Shown: positions 49,676-59,656, counted from the stretch's first letter. The stretch is DNA of 64,000 bases from Emiliania huxleyi CCMP1516 (GCF_000372725.1 NW_005199363.1:197031-261030), one strand, 5' to 3'. A program made the numbers and translations. Notes: generated by a model not told the origin, from the letters alone.

Positions 49676-50112
49676 CAGCTGACTTCAGGGGAGAAGGCGC
49701 CGTCTCACTCACGACGGTGTCGCGGCCGGCAGAGACGAGAGAGCCCGCGCACACCGCACCAGTCCGCAGTCCCGCACTCAGATCTCAGTCTCGCCTCTCG
49801 GCATATTTTTGTCGACTTGTGGCCCATTACGTCGTCCATTCGTACACATCATGTCTCGCCGTCAATGCGTGGCGGTTTAGAACAATTTTGCGCGCCTCCG
49901 AGTCGGCTCCCACGCCGCACACGCGCGACGCCCCAGCCCCCACACATACGCTTTAGGCGCCTCTCTCACCGCTCGCAAGACGCAACAACCGCCGTTAAGC
50001 CGCGACGTCGTCCAACTCCGCAACCAACAACACGCCTTGCCCTGGCGCACATGCTGCACAGCGACCAGAGAGGGCAAGAGGAGAGAGGAGACAGAGACAG
50101 GGGAGCAGCAGA

Positions 50113-51733
50113 TCACATCTCCAGCGCCGAGACTGCCGCCTTTTGCACCGCGACCGCCACTGCGGCGGCGGCGAGGGCGGAGACCGCAAACGCGGCCACC
50201 ACGGGCTGCCTGCAGGCGGGGGCGGGGGGCGGGGGGGGGCGGAGAGGTGGAGGGGTGGAGGCGGGGGCGCGGGGAGGGCGGGGCGGAGGGCGGGGAGCGC
50301 AGGAGGAGGGGGAGCAGCAGCAGCAGCAGCAGCAGTAGGAGGGGGAACGCACCCTCCGCCCGCCCCTGCGGTGGTGCCGGCGGCGGTGCCGTCCGGCGCG
50401 CCGCGCCCCCCCGCCGCGAGGGCGCCGAGGAGGAGGGTGGCGGCGGCGCTGAGGGCACACAGAGCGAGCCTCTGCCGCGCGGCTGCGCAGAGCGCCACGC
50501 CGCACGCGAGGGCGGTGCAGGCGGCGAAGGAGAGAAGGGAGGAGAGCAAGGTCGGCCAGAGGAGGGGAGGCCAGAGGGCTCGCCACGGCTGCACGCCCGC
50601 CCCGCCCCCGCCCCCCGACAGCACCCTCCCTCTCGCGCAGTCGGCGAACCCTGGCGGAGGACGCGCACGAGCCGCACCAGCCCCAGCAGCAGCCCCAGCA
50701 CCAACCCCCGCACCAACCCCTGCCTTTGCGCCCGCCCCCGCCCCCGCCCCCACGCCCCCCGCCCCCGCCCCCGCCTCGTCCCGTTCCCCGGTGCCGAGAG
50801 CGGCGTCGAGGTGCGGCTTGGCCGCCTGGTAGCGGAGGAGGACGCCTGCAGCAAGGCAGAGCGACGGCTCACAGAGGGGAGGCTCGACAAGGCTTGGGGG
50901 ACAGTTTGCAGGGAGGAGGCGGCCGAGGAAGCGGAGGAGGGAGAGGTCCGGCCAGCGCACGGGCGTGAAGAGGGTGACGGCGGCCGCGGACTGCCACACC
51001 AGAAAGTCGGACAGCCGCTTCTCGCCTGCAGGAGGGCCGTAGACGCTTCGTGGAAGGGCCTCGGAGGGTGCCGCATAGTCTCCGGTGGCCGCGTCTCGCC
51101 AGAAGTGCGCAGCAGCAGGTCCACCGGCGGCGTGCGGGGGTCGTACGTCCGAAACGCCTCCTCGAGAGACCTGGCGGTGAGCTCCGACGGGCAGAGGGTG
51201 CGGGCGGCGGCGGCCTCTGCCAGGGAGGAGACGGCGGATGCGACCTCCTCGCGCGAAGTGTACGCGAAGCAGACGGTGAGGACGGCGCGCTCGTGCGCCG
51301 AGGTGAGGCGCGTGACGGCGTCGATCTCGGCGCGGACGTCGGCGGGCACCCTCGCCAGGTTCCCCACCACGCGCACGCGCACGCGCTGGGTCATGATCAG
51401 CGAGTCCTCGCGCCGCATCGAGCGGAGCTTCTCTCCCATCAGCGCCATGAGCGTGTCGACCTCCTCGGCCGAGCGCTTGAAGTTCTCGAGCGAGAAGGCG
51501 TAGCACGTCACCGCCGCCACGCCCAGCTCGGCGCACCACCGCAGGCTCTCCTCGAGCTTTGCGTACCCTCTCCGGTGGCCCTCGGCGACCGGCAGGCCGC
51601 GGTTGCGGGCCCAGCGGCGGTTGCCGTCCATGATGAAGGCGACGTGGCGCGGCAGCGGGCCGGCGGAGACCACGCTGCACGCCGCGCGCTGCCACCAAGC
51701 GAGGCCAGCGTCGCTGCTCGCCGCCTGCGGCAT
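50113..51733 (-). CDS. DHDDS-like: cis-prenyltransferase (dehydrodolichyl/undecaprenyl diphosphate synthase), 467 aa
   Basis: Exons 51733-51100, 51025-50353 and 50209-50113, in frame. The start region leads into PLPRHVAFIMDGNRRWARNRG (catalytic D36), GYAKLEESLRWCAELGV, AVTCYAFSLENFKRS, LLLRTSGE|KRLSDFLVWQS and RWPDLSLL, the ordered family signatures. The enzyme condenses isopentenyl diphosphate into long cis-polyprenols for glycan-lipid carriers. After the catalytic domain come a Gly/Ala-rich linker, two hydrophobic stretches (LLWPTLLSSLLSFAACTALA and LCALSAAATLLLGALAAGG) and a last helix VVAAFAVSALAAAAVAVAV, an unusual membrane-binding tail. Intron 1 (74 nt, GC donor) repeats GGCGAGA.GCGGC at both borders. 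Confidence 0.85.
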
Positions 51734-51852
51734 GAGCTTCGCGGTAGATGCGGTGGCGGCACGGCAACACGAATTCTTACCACAACCCCCTCTCACAGCC
51801 ACAACTCAAGCAAGAAGAAAATCGGGCAGAGAAAAATCTAAACAGATCCGCC

Positions 51853-51895
51853 TCCACTCTTTGTGTGTGTGTGTGAGTGTGTGTGTGTGTGTGTG
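51853..51895. repeat. GT microsatellite
   Basis: Tandem GT/GA dinucleotides upstream of the prenyltransferase gene. Confidence 0.9.
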
Positions 51896-51961
51896 ATGCC
51901 TCCGGCTGCTGCGGCGAGTGGGTGGGTTGCTGCTCGCTGCGATGGCGAAGAACTCGTCTCG

Positions 51962-52212
51962 TCACACGCCAAGGGCTTATGCTCTGTCGAGACGTGAGGC
52001 GTATGCGCCCAGGAGGGGAGGGGCATGCGTAACGACGCTGCTAGAGATGCCTTTCGGGGCCCAGAGATAAAACTTCTGATGCCATGCGCGACCTAGTAGT
52101 GTCCCCAGCTATGGGCGTGTCCACGTTGGAGCCAGGTGTGGTGTGGACGCGAGAATAGCTCCGCCGTTCATGGAGGCAACCGATGCGAGCCGACTGGTGT
52201 GTGTCGTCGTGG
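51962..52212. repeat. Second copy of the 250-bp upstream repeat
   Basis: Matches 47405-47655, same orientation, lying 229 nt upstream of the cis-prenyltransferase start codon. Outside these limits the two sites differ. Confidence 0.9.
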
Positions 52213-52881
52213 TTTCGTATCAAGAATACTCACTCACTCACTCCACTCTTTGTTGCTCGCTCGCCCGGGCGGAGGGCATGGCCGCGGAGGAGGCGGGCGC
52301 GCGCTTGCCAGGCCTTCCGCAGGCAGCCTCTCGGGCAGACTGAGGGTCGGCTTTGCGTGGCGCGGCCCGTGCGCTGCGCTGCGCAAAGCTGCGTGTGCTG
52401 AGGGAGCATCTGGTGCTTCCTTTGGGAGGTGCGCACCTCCTGCGACTGGTGGAGGGCCGTGCCGCCGCGCGCCTGCTCCGTGGACAGGGCGGGGAGACGG
52501 CGCCGCAGCGCCACAGCCTCCGCTGCATGCCGGTGCAGCACTCTGCTGCTTGGTGGGCAGCCTCCTGGATCTGTGCGCGACGTTCGCGAGGCTGCAGTGG
52601 CGCTGTACTGCCTGCCGCGGCGAGTGGCGCGCGGCACGCGCGGCGCCGCGCGTGGCCCCGTGGCCCGGACAGCGCCAGAGAGCGCGCTCGATGGGCCAGC
52701 CTGCGCGGCGCGAGCGCCACGGAAGCTGGCACATCGTTTGCATGCTGCCGTCGATTCTCTGGTCAACGGCGGTCAATCTCGCGATTGTCGATCAAACTCG
52801 GCGGGCTTCATTCGACGCCGTTTACGCGATCGGCTGGTTTTCAGCGCGTGCGGGAGCTCCTGTCTGAGCGTTGAGTCCAGG
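52213..52881. other. Intergenic, repeat-derived
   Basis: Several compositional open frames; none recognised. The end (GCGCGTGCGGGAGCTCCTG.CTGAGCGTTGAGTCCAG) matches 24770-24815 inside the long-TIR element, so this stretch is probably the body of a related element. Confidence 0.4.
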
Positions 52882-53032
52882 GTTGTAGAGCGCCTCTACA
52901 TCGCTCTACAACGCACCAGGCGCTTCGTCACGCGGCGGATGTAGAGCTCTACAGCTCTACAGCGCTCCAGAGCGCTCTATCTCTACAGCTCTACAGCGCT
53001 CTACACTCTACATCCTCTACACCCTCCCTCAG
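52882..53032. repeat. TGTAGAG-family TIR, right-end orientation
   Basis: Runs from TTGTAGAGCGCCTCTACATC to CTCTACACCCTCCCTCAG, matching 26290-26430. No left partner was found in the preceding few kb. Confidence 0.8.
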
Positions 53033-53519
53033 GGAGAGCCCCACCTGTGCCCCTGATCGTCCTTGTCGCGGGGGAGGTTATTAGCCCTCTGCCAGGGCGC
53101 CGGGCGGTCTTCGCCGGCGCCGCCGTTGAGCAGAGAGGCAGCCTGGGGGTGGGCGCGGGTCGGCCAGATAGCCGGCGGTCCCCACGAGTTGAGCCGCCGT
53201 GCCGCCCGGGGTCCGCGCCCCTCCCGAAGGGTGAAGGCTTGCCCGCGGTAGCGTGCGTTGCCTGTGTGTGTGCTCCAGGATGCGAGGGACTCCACTCCGT
53301 TTTGCCCGCCGAGGGGCGGTGTGGCCCTTCGGCCGGCGGGGTGGAGCTCCGGTCTTGCTGCTTGCCCATCGATGATGCGTCGGCCCTCGGCCATGCGGCC
53401 GGGCTATGCGCTCGTTGGGGGGAGGGTGGGCGTAGACGCGGTGGCCAAGCCCGGTGTTGCCAACACGCGACGGGTCTTACGCTTACGTTTGCTCAAAGGG
53501 GGGGAGAGCGGGGTGAATA

Positions 53520-53697
53520 GGTGTCGAGGGGTGTCGAGGTGTCGAGTTTGGCACCTTGACACGGACGAGCATGGTCCCAGCCTAGATGGTGTCGAGGGGT
53601 GTCGAGGGGTGTCGAGTTGGTCGAGTTGGCATGGGGTGTCAAGGTGTCGAGTCGGTGTCGAGAGGTTTGGTGTCGAGGTGTCGAGGCCAGGGCTCAG
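53520..53697. repeat. GTGTCGAG minisatellite
   Basis: Irregular repeats of GGTGTCGAGGGGTGTCGAG and GTTGGTCGAGTTGGC. Confidence 0.85.
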
Positions 53698-53890
53698 GGT
53701 TTCTCCTGGTCACCGTGCACGACCGGCGCGTTGGCCGGGGCGCGCATTGCGTCCGCCCAGCGAGGCGGCGAGGACGCCGTCGTGGGGCCGCCGGTGGTGG
53801 GCCTTGTTGTAAAGGTAGTCGCCGAAGAAATCGACTGGCATGCCCCGCTCGAGCGCGACCCCGCGAAGGGTGGGACGCGCCGCGGAGCTG
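53698..53890 (-). pseudogene. Inverted fragment of the 47.8-48.9 kb repeat-family frame
   Basis: On the minus strand it reads like 48048-48235 (ERGMPVDFFGDYLYNKAHH...) with about 95% identity and small indels; no rest of the gene is present on either side. It is wedged between the GTGTCGAG minisatellite and a TGTAGAG-family end. Confidence 0.8.
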
Positions 53891-53892
53891 AG

Positions 53893-53970
53893 GGCGGGGG
53901 TAGATAGAGGATGTAGTATGTAGAGTGAGAGCGCTGTAGAGCTGTAGAGATGTAGAGCGCTCTGGAGCGC
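53893..53970. repeat. TGTAGAG-family TIR, left-end orientation
   Basis: GATAGAGGATGTAGTATGTA and GCGCTGTAGAGCTGTAGAGA resemble the left end at 24340-24400, more diverged. Confidence 0.6.
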
Positions 53971-53984
53971 TTAGCTTGGCCAGC

Positions 53985-54330
53985 ACACATGTTTCCGGAA
54001 ACCAAGAAGGAAACGAGAGGGTCCCCAGCACTTGTCGTTTCCGGAAATTTCCAGGGAAATCAGAGGGTGTTTGGAGCTCCATTCTGGCAACTCTCGAGTT
54101 TCCCTGCCTGAGTCTGAGAGCTGGTCTGGGGCAAATTCTGAGGCGAAACCGAGGAACCGGCAAAAAACCCGGATTTTTTTGCCGATTTGGCTGATTGTCA
54201 ATGTAACTGATTGTGGGCCCAAACCAGCTGATTTCCACGGAGTTTCCTCGGGAAACTAGAGAGGAAACGAGAGGGTGCTGTAGAGAAACACGGAAAGGAA
54301 ACGAGACGGGGTGAGCGAGGAAACATGTGT
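53985..54330. mobile_element. Small TIR element, 346 bp
   Basis: ACACATGTTTCC at the left and GGAAACATGTGT at the right. Inside, GGAAACGAGAGGGT occurs twice and GTTTCCGGAAA twice. A/T-richer than its surroundings. No target duplication is clear. Confidence 0.45.
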
Positions 54331-54455
54331 CGAAAAGAAACACCTTTGGTGAGAATGCGCAACAAGCTTCACCTCCATTACCGCTCTGGATACTCTCTCT
54401 TTGACGCGCCCGCGCGCCCCCGACACTGCGCATCCCCGGCACTGCATCGCGCTAC

Positions 54456-55016
54456 ATGGGCTCGCGGCAGAAGCGACGCTTCGAGGTCGAGCCGCTCGCC
54501 AGCCCGGTGGGCGGGCGCGGCGATGACTCAGACGACGGCTGGTGCACCACGCCAGGGGGAAGTGTAGCTGCGACCCCGCGGCTCAACGCGTGCGACTCGC
54601 CCCGCTCCTCCGCGTGCGGCTCCTCGGCCTCCGCGGAAAGCCCGTGGTTCCGCATGGAGGCGCGGCACACCGACCTGCCCGCCTTTGGCTGGAATCGTCA
54701 GCACAGCCAGCCAATGTGCCTCTCGGAGCTCTCCTCCTCCCTCGACACCGCCGCGGCCGAGCCACGCGCCAGCGCCATGTCCGCCTCGTCAGCCTCCTCC
54801 TCCTCCTCCGCGTCCTCGCGGCGGCCGTTCGCCTCGCCGGCGGCGCCCAAGCTCCCCTCGAGGCCCGCCCCGCGCGGCGTGCACGCCGTCCCCGCGTGGT
54901 GTGGCGGCGCCGCCCCCGACGCCGCGCCGCGCAAGCCAGCTTTCCGGCGCGTCGGCGCTGCTTGGACGCCCCCCCCCGTGGACCGCCCGTCCGCGCCGGA
55001 GGTGGCGATGCGGTAG
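54456..55016 (+). CDS. Ser/Ala-rich hypothetical protein, 186 aa
   Basis: ATG 54456 (MGSRQKRRFEVEPLASP). Mostly low-complexity Ser/Ala/Pro with short conserved-looking pieces (SPWFRMEARHTDLPAFGWNR and VHAVPAWCGGAAPDAAP). A poly-C run follows the stop. No known domain; probably disordered. Could be the first exon of a longer gene. Confidence 0.45.
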   Translation: MGSRQKRRFEVEPLASPVGGRGDDSDDGWCTTPGGSVAATPRLNACDSPRSSACGSSASAESPWFRMEARHTDLPAFGWNRQHSQPMCLSELSSSLDTAAAEPRASAMSASSASSSSSASSRRPFASPAAPKLPSRPAPRGVHAVPAWCGGAAPDAAPRKPAFRRVGAAWTPPPVDRPSAPEVAMR

Positions 55017-55670
55017 CCCCCCCCCCCCCCCCTCAGCAGCGGATCGCACACCCGAGAGACAGATGAGTGCGGGGCCCCAAGCCTATGTGTCCCAGAGCAC
55101 CTCCGTCTTGTGCGTAGTGCATCCCGTGAGTGAGGCGGCGGTACGTTTTGTGGCCTTTTTACGAAAATCGAGGCGAGACACCGCTGGAGACACGTGGAGA
55201 GAGCGATCCCCCTAGTGCCTCGAGCCCTCCACGGCCACCAGCAGCAGCACCACGCCCCACACCCTCCAAGCCCCAAGCCCCAAGCCGGCCAGGCGCAGGC
55301 CCCAGCGCCGCTACCGCAGCGCGCAGCGGGAAAGCACACCTCGTCAGACGTCACACCGACACGAGAGTGGAGAGAGAGACCAAATCACAACGGTCCGACC
55401 CGTGCGGATGACCCATTCCACATTGCGCGTGCGCGGAGCCGGCCGCTCTCTTGCCACGGTTGCCGCCGACCCACGGCCGGGACACAGTCCGACAGTGCCA
55501 CGGGGGCGCGCGGCGGCTAGGGCTAGGGCTACGGCGTACGAGCTCCTGCCCTAGCGGCGCGCGACCAGCCACCCCCGCGACGGGCGTACATCTGCACCCC
55601 CGGCGTGGAGGCGTAGGAGGGAGGGGGGGGGAGCGGGGCGCCGGCGGGGGAGCGGGAGGGACTCGTAGCG

Positions 55671-56405
55671 TCAGCACGCGCCGACGCGTCCGCCCCCCGG
55701 CACCGCGTCGCAGCCTCTCGGCCTGCCGCCGCCCGCGCCGCCGCCCGCGCCGCCCAACTCAAAGAGGGCCGCCTTTGCGCCCAGCTCGACTCTGCCGCAC
55801 GCGCCGCCGAAGCCCCTCAGGCCGGCGCCGAGCGCCTGGCGGCGAAGGTCACGGTGCGGTCAGCGGAGCAGGCCCACGCTCACAGCGGTGGGGCAGAGGC
55901 GGGGCGCCTCGCTCACGCGCGCGTCTCTCTCGACGTAGAGCAGAAGCGCGCGGCCGAGAGGCGCGGTGGCATTCCGCACCTGCGGTGAGGCGCGAGTGTG
56001 AAGACGCGAGTGTGAAGACGCGAGTGTGAAGAGGCGAGTGTGAAGAGGCGAGTGTGAAGACGCGAGTGTGAAGACGCGAGTGTGAAGAGGCGAGTGTGGA
56101 GAGGCGAGTGTGAAGACGCGAGTGTGAAGGCACCAAGGGCAGGGCGGGGGAGCGGCGTGGTGCCGTGCTCCGAGCTGGGGTGCACCAAGGGCAGGGTGGG
56201 GAGCAAAGGGCGCAGCTCTGCTGGATCTCGGCTCGATCTCGGCTAGACCTCGGCTAGATCTCGGCTAGATCTCGGCTGGATCTCGGCTAGATCTCGGCTA
56301 GATCTCACCGTCTCGAGTAGGGCGGGCAGCGCGGCGGTCGACTGTGGGTAAACCTGGAAGGGAGGGGGGCCGGGGGGGGGGGGTAGTGTGCCGCGTGTGC
56401 GTGCG

Positions 56406-56479
<74 letters not shown>

Positions 56480-57320
56480 CCTCCCTCTCTCTCTCTCTGT
56501 GCGTGTGTGTGCGTGTGTGTGTGTCCGTGTGTCCGTGTGTGCGTGTGTGCGCGCGTGCCAACAGTCGGCGTCTCTACCTGGCGGCTCACCACGTCTGCAG
56601 CCAGCACAAGCTCGAACCGCCCTCCTGCCGCAGAGAGGGCTGCGGCGAGGGAAGGGGCATCGCCTGTCACTCCAGATAAAAGCCATTGAGCATTCCTTAA
56701 AGAGACGGCTGCGGCGAGGGAAGGGGGGGCATGCCCCAGGCGAGACGACGCACGTCGACGGCGCCCTGCAGCGGAGGGGCAGAGGGGGGGGGTGAGGATG
56801 GGCGAGGTTGAGAGAGGGGGGAGGGAGGGGGGAGGGGGGGGTCCGAGCCGCGTCAGGGACGTGTGTAGAAGGGTGTCCAGGGGGTGTCCAGGGGGTGTCT
56901 AGGAGCCGTCTATTCTCAGAGCTGTCTCGGAGCCGTCTCCTGCAGCGCCGGGTTGAGGGAGAGAGAGGCGGAGGAGGCGCTGAGGTCGCGGTCGGTGAGG
57001 GTGACGTGCGCCGCGCCCGCCGCCGCCGCCGCCAGCCCCGCGACACCGGTCCCCGCACCGATCTCGAGCACCCCGCGCCCTCGCACAAGGCAGGGTTGCG
57101 CGTGCAGCAGCTCCGCAAGCAGCTCGCCACCTCGCCAGACGGCCCCATGCGTCCAGTCGTCGCCGCCGCCGCACGACTCGACCGCCGCCGCATCCGGCTC
57201 GCCCGCGTGGGCTGGCGGCGCGCAGAAGGGGCTGCAGGAGCGCTCGCGCGCCAGCGAGACGCAAGGCTGCGCAACGCGGGGGCGAGGGTCGCAGGCGGTA
57301 GCCACGGACAGGGCGAGCAT
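55671..57320 (-). CDS. METTL21-type protein-lysine methyltransferase, 266 aa, seven exons
   Basis: Exons 57320-56949, 56765-56735, 56663-56578, 56353-56309, 56215-56186, 55979-55908 and 55835-55671 join in frame. Signatures of family 16 methyltransferases: THGAVWRGGELLAELL, SAM-binding GVLEIGAGTGVAGLAAAAAG, VTLTDRD with LSLNP, VDVRRLAWG|DAPSL and FELVLAADVVS, then GRALLLYVERDARVSE. Likely methylates lysines of cytosolic chaperones or translation factors, as METTL21 proteins do. Donors: GC in introns 1, 2 and 6, GT in 3, 4 and 5. Intron 2 (71 nt) carries a copy of the start of exon 3; intron 3 holds CT/GT microsatellites; intron 4 is ATCTCGG repeats; intron 5 a GCGAGTGTGAAG minisatellite. The start codon is 21 nt after, and in frame with, the CDC26 stop. 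Confidence 0.82.
55988..56130. repeat. Intronic GCGAGTGTGAAGA minisatellite
   Basis: About ten copies of GCGAGTGTGAAGACGCGAGT-type units in intron 5 of the methyltransferase gene. Confidence 0.9.
56216..56308 (-). repeat. Intron of ATCTCGGCTAG repeats
   Basis: Eight or so GATCTCGGCTA units fill methyltransferase intron 4 (GT-AG). Confidence 0.85.
56407..56565. repeat. CT and GT microsatellites in an intron
   Basis: A long CT run followed by GTGTGTGCGTGTGTGT-type sequence in methyltransferase intron 3. Confidence 0.95.
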
Positions 57321-57341
57321 GGCGCGGAGAGGATGACGCGA

Positions 57342-57518
57342 TCACCGCGCCTTTGCGAGCCCGATGCGGATCTCCTTGTCGCTGGGCTGCTGCGCGCTGT
57401 TGCTGCTGCTGCTGTCGGCCTGCTGCTTCTCGTGCTTCGCCGCCTCCTGCTTGTGCGCAAAGTACTCCTCGCGGTCCTCGGGCTTGAGGTCGATACGCGT
57501 GGCCTTGCGGGTGAGCAT
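57342..57518 (-). CDS. CDC26: CDC26/APC12-like subunit of the anaphase-promoting complex, 58 aa
   Basis: ATG 57518 gives MLTRKATRIDLKPEDREEYF, closely matching the N-terminal MLRRKPTR(I/L)ELK...DD segment of CDC26 that inserts into the TPR groove of APC6/CDC16. The rest is a Gln/Lys-rich helix (HKQEAAKHEKQQ), a Ser/Asn linker and KEIRIGLAKAR, resembling the short family C-terminus. Length is in the family range (about 60-120 aa). The ATG follows TTACAG|GT, so a 5' UTR intron may end there. The next frame downstream (methyltransferase) starts 21 nt after the TGA stop in the same reading frame. Confidence 0.82.
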   Translation of the reverse strand: MLTRKATRIDLKPEDREEYFAHKQEAAKHEKQQADSSSSNSAQQPSDKEIRIGLAKAR

Positions 57519-57642
57519 ACCTGTAACGGCGCGGCCGGATTTGGCGCGGCCAGATGTGGGGCGAGGATGCGCCAGCGGCCGGGGCGAGCCTAGGACCGCT
57601 GTTCGAGTGTAGCAAACGCGAAAAAAGAAAATAGCCCCTCTC

Positions 57643-58010
57643 ACAACATCCTGCTCGTGCAGGTGGGGACCCTGTCCTTCTCCCACCCCTCGTTTGGCGT
57701 GCCGGTTTTATTTATTTATTTATCCCCCTCTCACGCGCCTCACACCCGTGAGACTACTGGAGAGAATTGCCAACAACCAACTTCGGGGGCAAGACTCTCT
57801 CGCTGGCCCGACGCCCACGCCCGTACCTTCTCCGCGCCGGTCCACCACCAAAGCTCAGTGCCGCCAGCCCAGGCACCCACCGCTCAAGTCAGCCACGCCT
57901 CGTGCTGGCGAACCGCCCCGCCACGACCGCCGCGCACGCAAGGGAGGGATGGGAGGACGGCACGCCGCCACCACACAGGGATTTTAAGGAGAGGAGTGTG
58001 GTGCTAGCCG
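57643..58010. repeat. Dispersed-repeat block
   Basis: The left part (57643-57702) is the inverse of 40806-40868; the right part (57930-58010) is the inverse of 30383-30475; between them is TTTTATTTATTTATTTATCC. Probably one repeat family present in pieces at the other sites. Confidence 0.65.
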
Positions 58011-58364
58011 TCGCCCACACCCTTTGGCGTCTGCCTCTTCCTATCTCTCTTCGCAGTCCCTCGCTCGCCGATTCTCGCTGCAACCTTCATGCCACCTCGC
58101 GGTCGTCCCACTCTCGTCGTTCCAGGGATTCCTGTCACTGCGAGCACAAAGGCGGCTCCCGTGGTGTACCTGTGTTAGTGCCAGTGCGCGCCAGTGTCGT
58201 AGGTAGGTAGGTGTGTCGTGCGAGGGTCGGTAGCGAAAGCGCGCAAACAAATTCTTTTGAAGACTCGGCGAATTTGAAGTTGTCGCCGACCGATCCGGAG
58301 CCAAGGCTCTCCTCTCTCGTCTCCCTCTCGTTCTTCACGGGCGCGACCCTCTCCGAGGCCGACG

Positions 58365-58940
58365 ATGTCACTCCCCACGCCACGCTCCCCGCTCTCGCCG
58401 CTCTTCTCTCCCAACGGACGCTCTCCCAAGCTCGGCCAGCGCCGCTTTCCCAAGTCGCTCTCTGCTCCGCTCAACTACGACTCGCCCGCCGCGTGCGATG
58501 ATGAGTGCGAGTCGTCACCCGAGGCATGGCGGCCGACGGCTTCCAAGTCGCTCCCAACCTGGCTGTCGCCCGGCGGGACCGTCGCCACCACCGGCAACGA
58601 CGAGGCGATCGTCGCGGCACCGGCGCCCCGGCGGACGCGGCGACACGGAGGAGCGAGCATCCTCCTTGTCCTCTTCTCGCTCCTCGTGTCCGCAGGCCTC
58701 ATCTACCCCGCCTGGCGTGCAGCGTCCGCCGGAGCGGCGATGCCGGGCCCTCGAGCTCCGTCGGCCACAATCGCCAGCAGCGGCAGCAGCCAGCTCTTGC
58801 TGCCTTGCGGCGCAGTTTGCCGGTGGAGCTGGTCGCGCTTAGCCGCAGGCCTCGCACCCTGCGGGCCGAGAACGGCGTGCCGCTGGCGCGTTGCGTGGCC
58901 GCTCGGCACGAAGTGGTGCGCGCCCGCCGCCCGCAAGTGA
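58365..58940 (+). CDS. Single-pass membrane protein, 191 aa, unknown
   Basis: ATG 58365 (MSLPTPRSPLSPLFSPNGRS). A Ser/Pro-rich cytosolic head of about 95 aa precedes one transmembrane helix (GASILLVLFSLLVSAGLIYP). The lumenal part after it is Cys/Trp-rich, and another frame is equally open there, so the C-terminus is uncertain. The layout is that of a type II Golgi protein, but no enzyme domain is seen. Upstream lies a CAAATTCTTTTGAAG tract typical of gene starts in this window. Confidence 0.45.
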   Translation: MSLPTPRSPLSPLFSPNGRSPKLGQRRFPKSLSAPLNYDSPAACDDECESSPEAWRPTASKSLPTWLSPGGTVATTGNDEAIVAAPAPRRTRRHGGASILLVLFSLLVSAGLIYPAWRAASAGAAMPGPRAPSATIASSGSSQLLLPCGAVCRWSWSRLAAGLAPCGPRTACRWRVAWPLGTKWCAPAARK

Positions 58941-59656
58941 AGCGCGCAGAAGGAGGGCCTGACTACAGCCAGCGGCCACGACTCGGCTCTCGGGGACAGA
59001 GGGGCCTCTGGCCTAGCCTCTGGCGGAGCATGCCGTTTGGGGGAGATGGCGCTGGCAGTGGGCGCTCGATCGAGGGCGCACCACCGCAACCACATGGGCT
59101 TTTGGAGTCCTTGGCGAGGCGCGGGCGGACGGGTGACCGACGCACGTTCTGCATATGATCGCATGGTGTACTGTACTGGTTACTCGCGCTACTGCCTACT
59201 GCGTACTGGTCCTACTGCGCGTCCAGGGGCGCAGAGTCGAGTCCCCCTTCTTTTGCGTTTTGGGCGCTTCTCTGTGCGTCTCGTTTAACTTTAAATTAAT
59301 GATGTCACAAGGCTCAAGGTCAAGCCGACAGGCATCAGGCTGGGTAAGAGTGTATAACTCGCGCGCGAAACTGTGTTCTTTCTAAAATGAATTTCTATTA
59401 CCAATTATACGTACGTTACAAAGGTAAAACCCCATCGTAGTTGTTGCACCCCATCGATCATCGTCTCGCGCGGACATGCATGGATGCAACAAAGGGGGAC
59501 TCACTCGCGGCCGGCGCTCGCTCCCTCGAGTGAGAGAAAAGAGAGATATACAGCGAGGGGGTCAGAGGTGTGTGAGCTACCTACCTACATATTGCGGCGT
59601 GTTGCCGCGGGGGCAGAGCTCAATAAGCGGGGGCGGTGGCGGCTCTCGACAGAAGC
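58941..59656. other. Intergenic, convergent
   Basis: Between the membrane-protein frame and the TRPM-like stop. A/T-richer at 59280-59440. No exon recognised. Confidence 0.4.

Noticed and set aside
47405-52212. Direct 250-bp repeats 4.3 kb apart as possible LTRs of a retroelement
   Set aside because: The interval holds ordinary host genes (parvulin, cis-prenyltransferase) and no retroelement protein, primer-binding site or polypurine tract was recognised.
52136-52944. Several overlapping frames of 170-240 codons on both strands
   Set aside because: They disagree with one another, are Arg/Ala/Cys-rich, and overlap repeat-derived sequence related to the long-TIR element.
57642-58010. A promoter-borne TATA-like TTTATTTATTTATTT element
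   Set aside because: The tract is part of a dispersed repeat also found in other intergenic regions and is far from a defined start.
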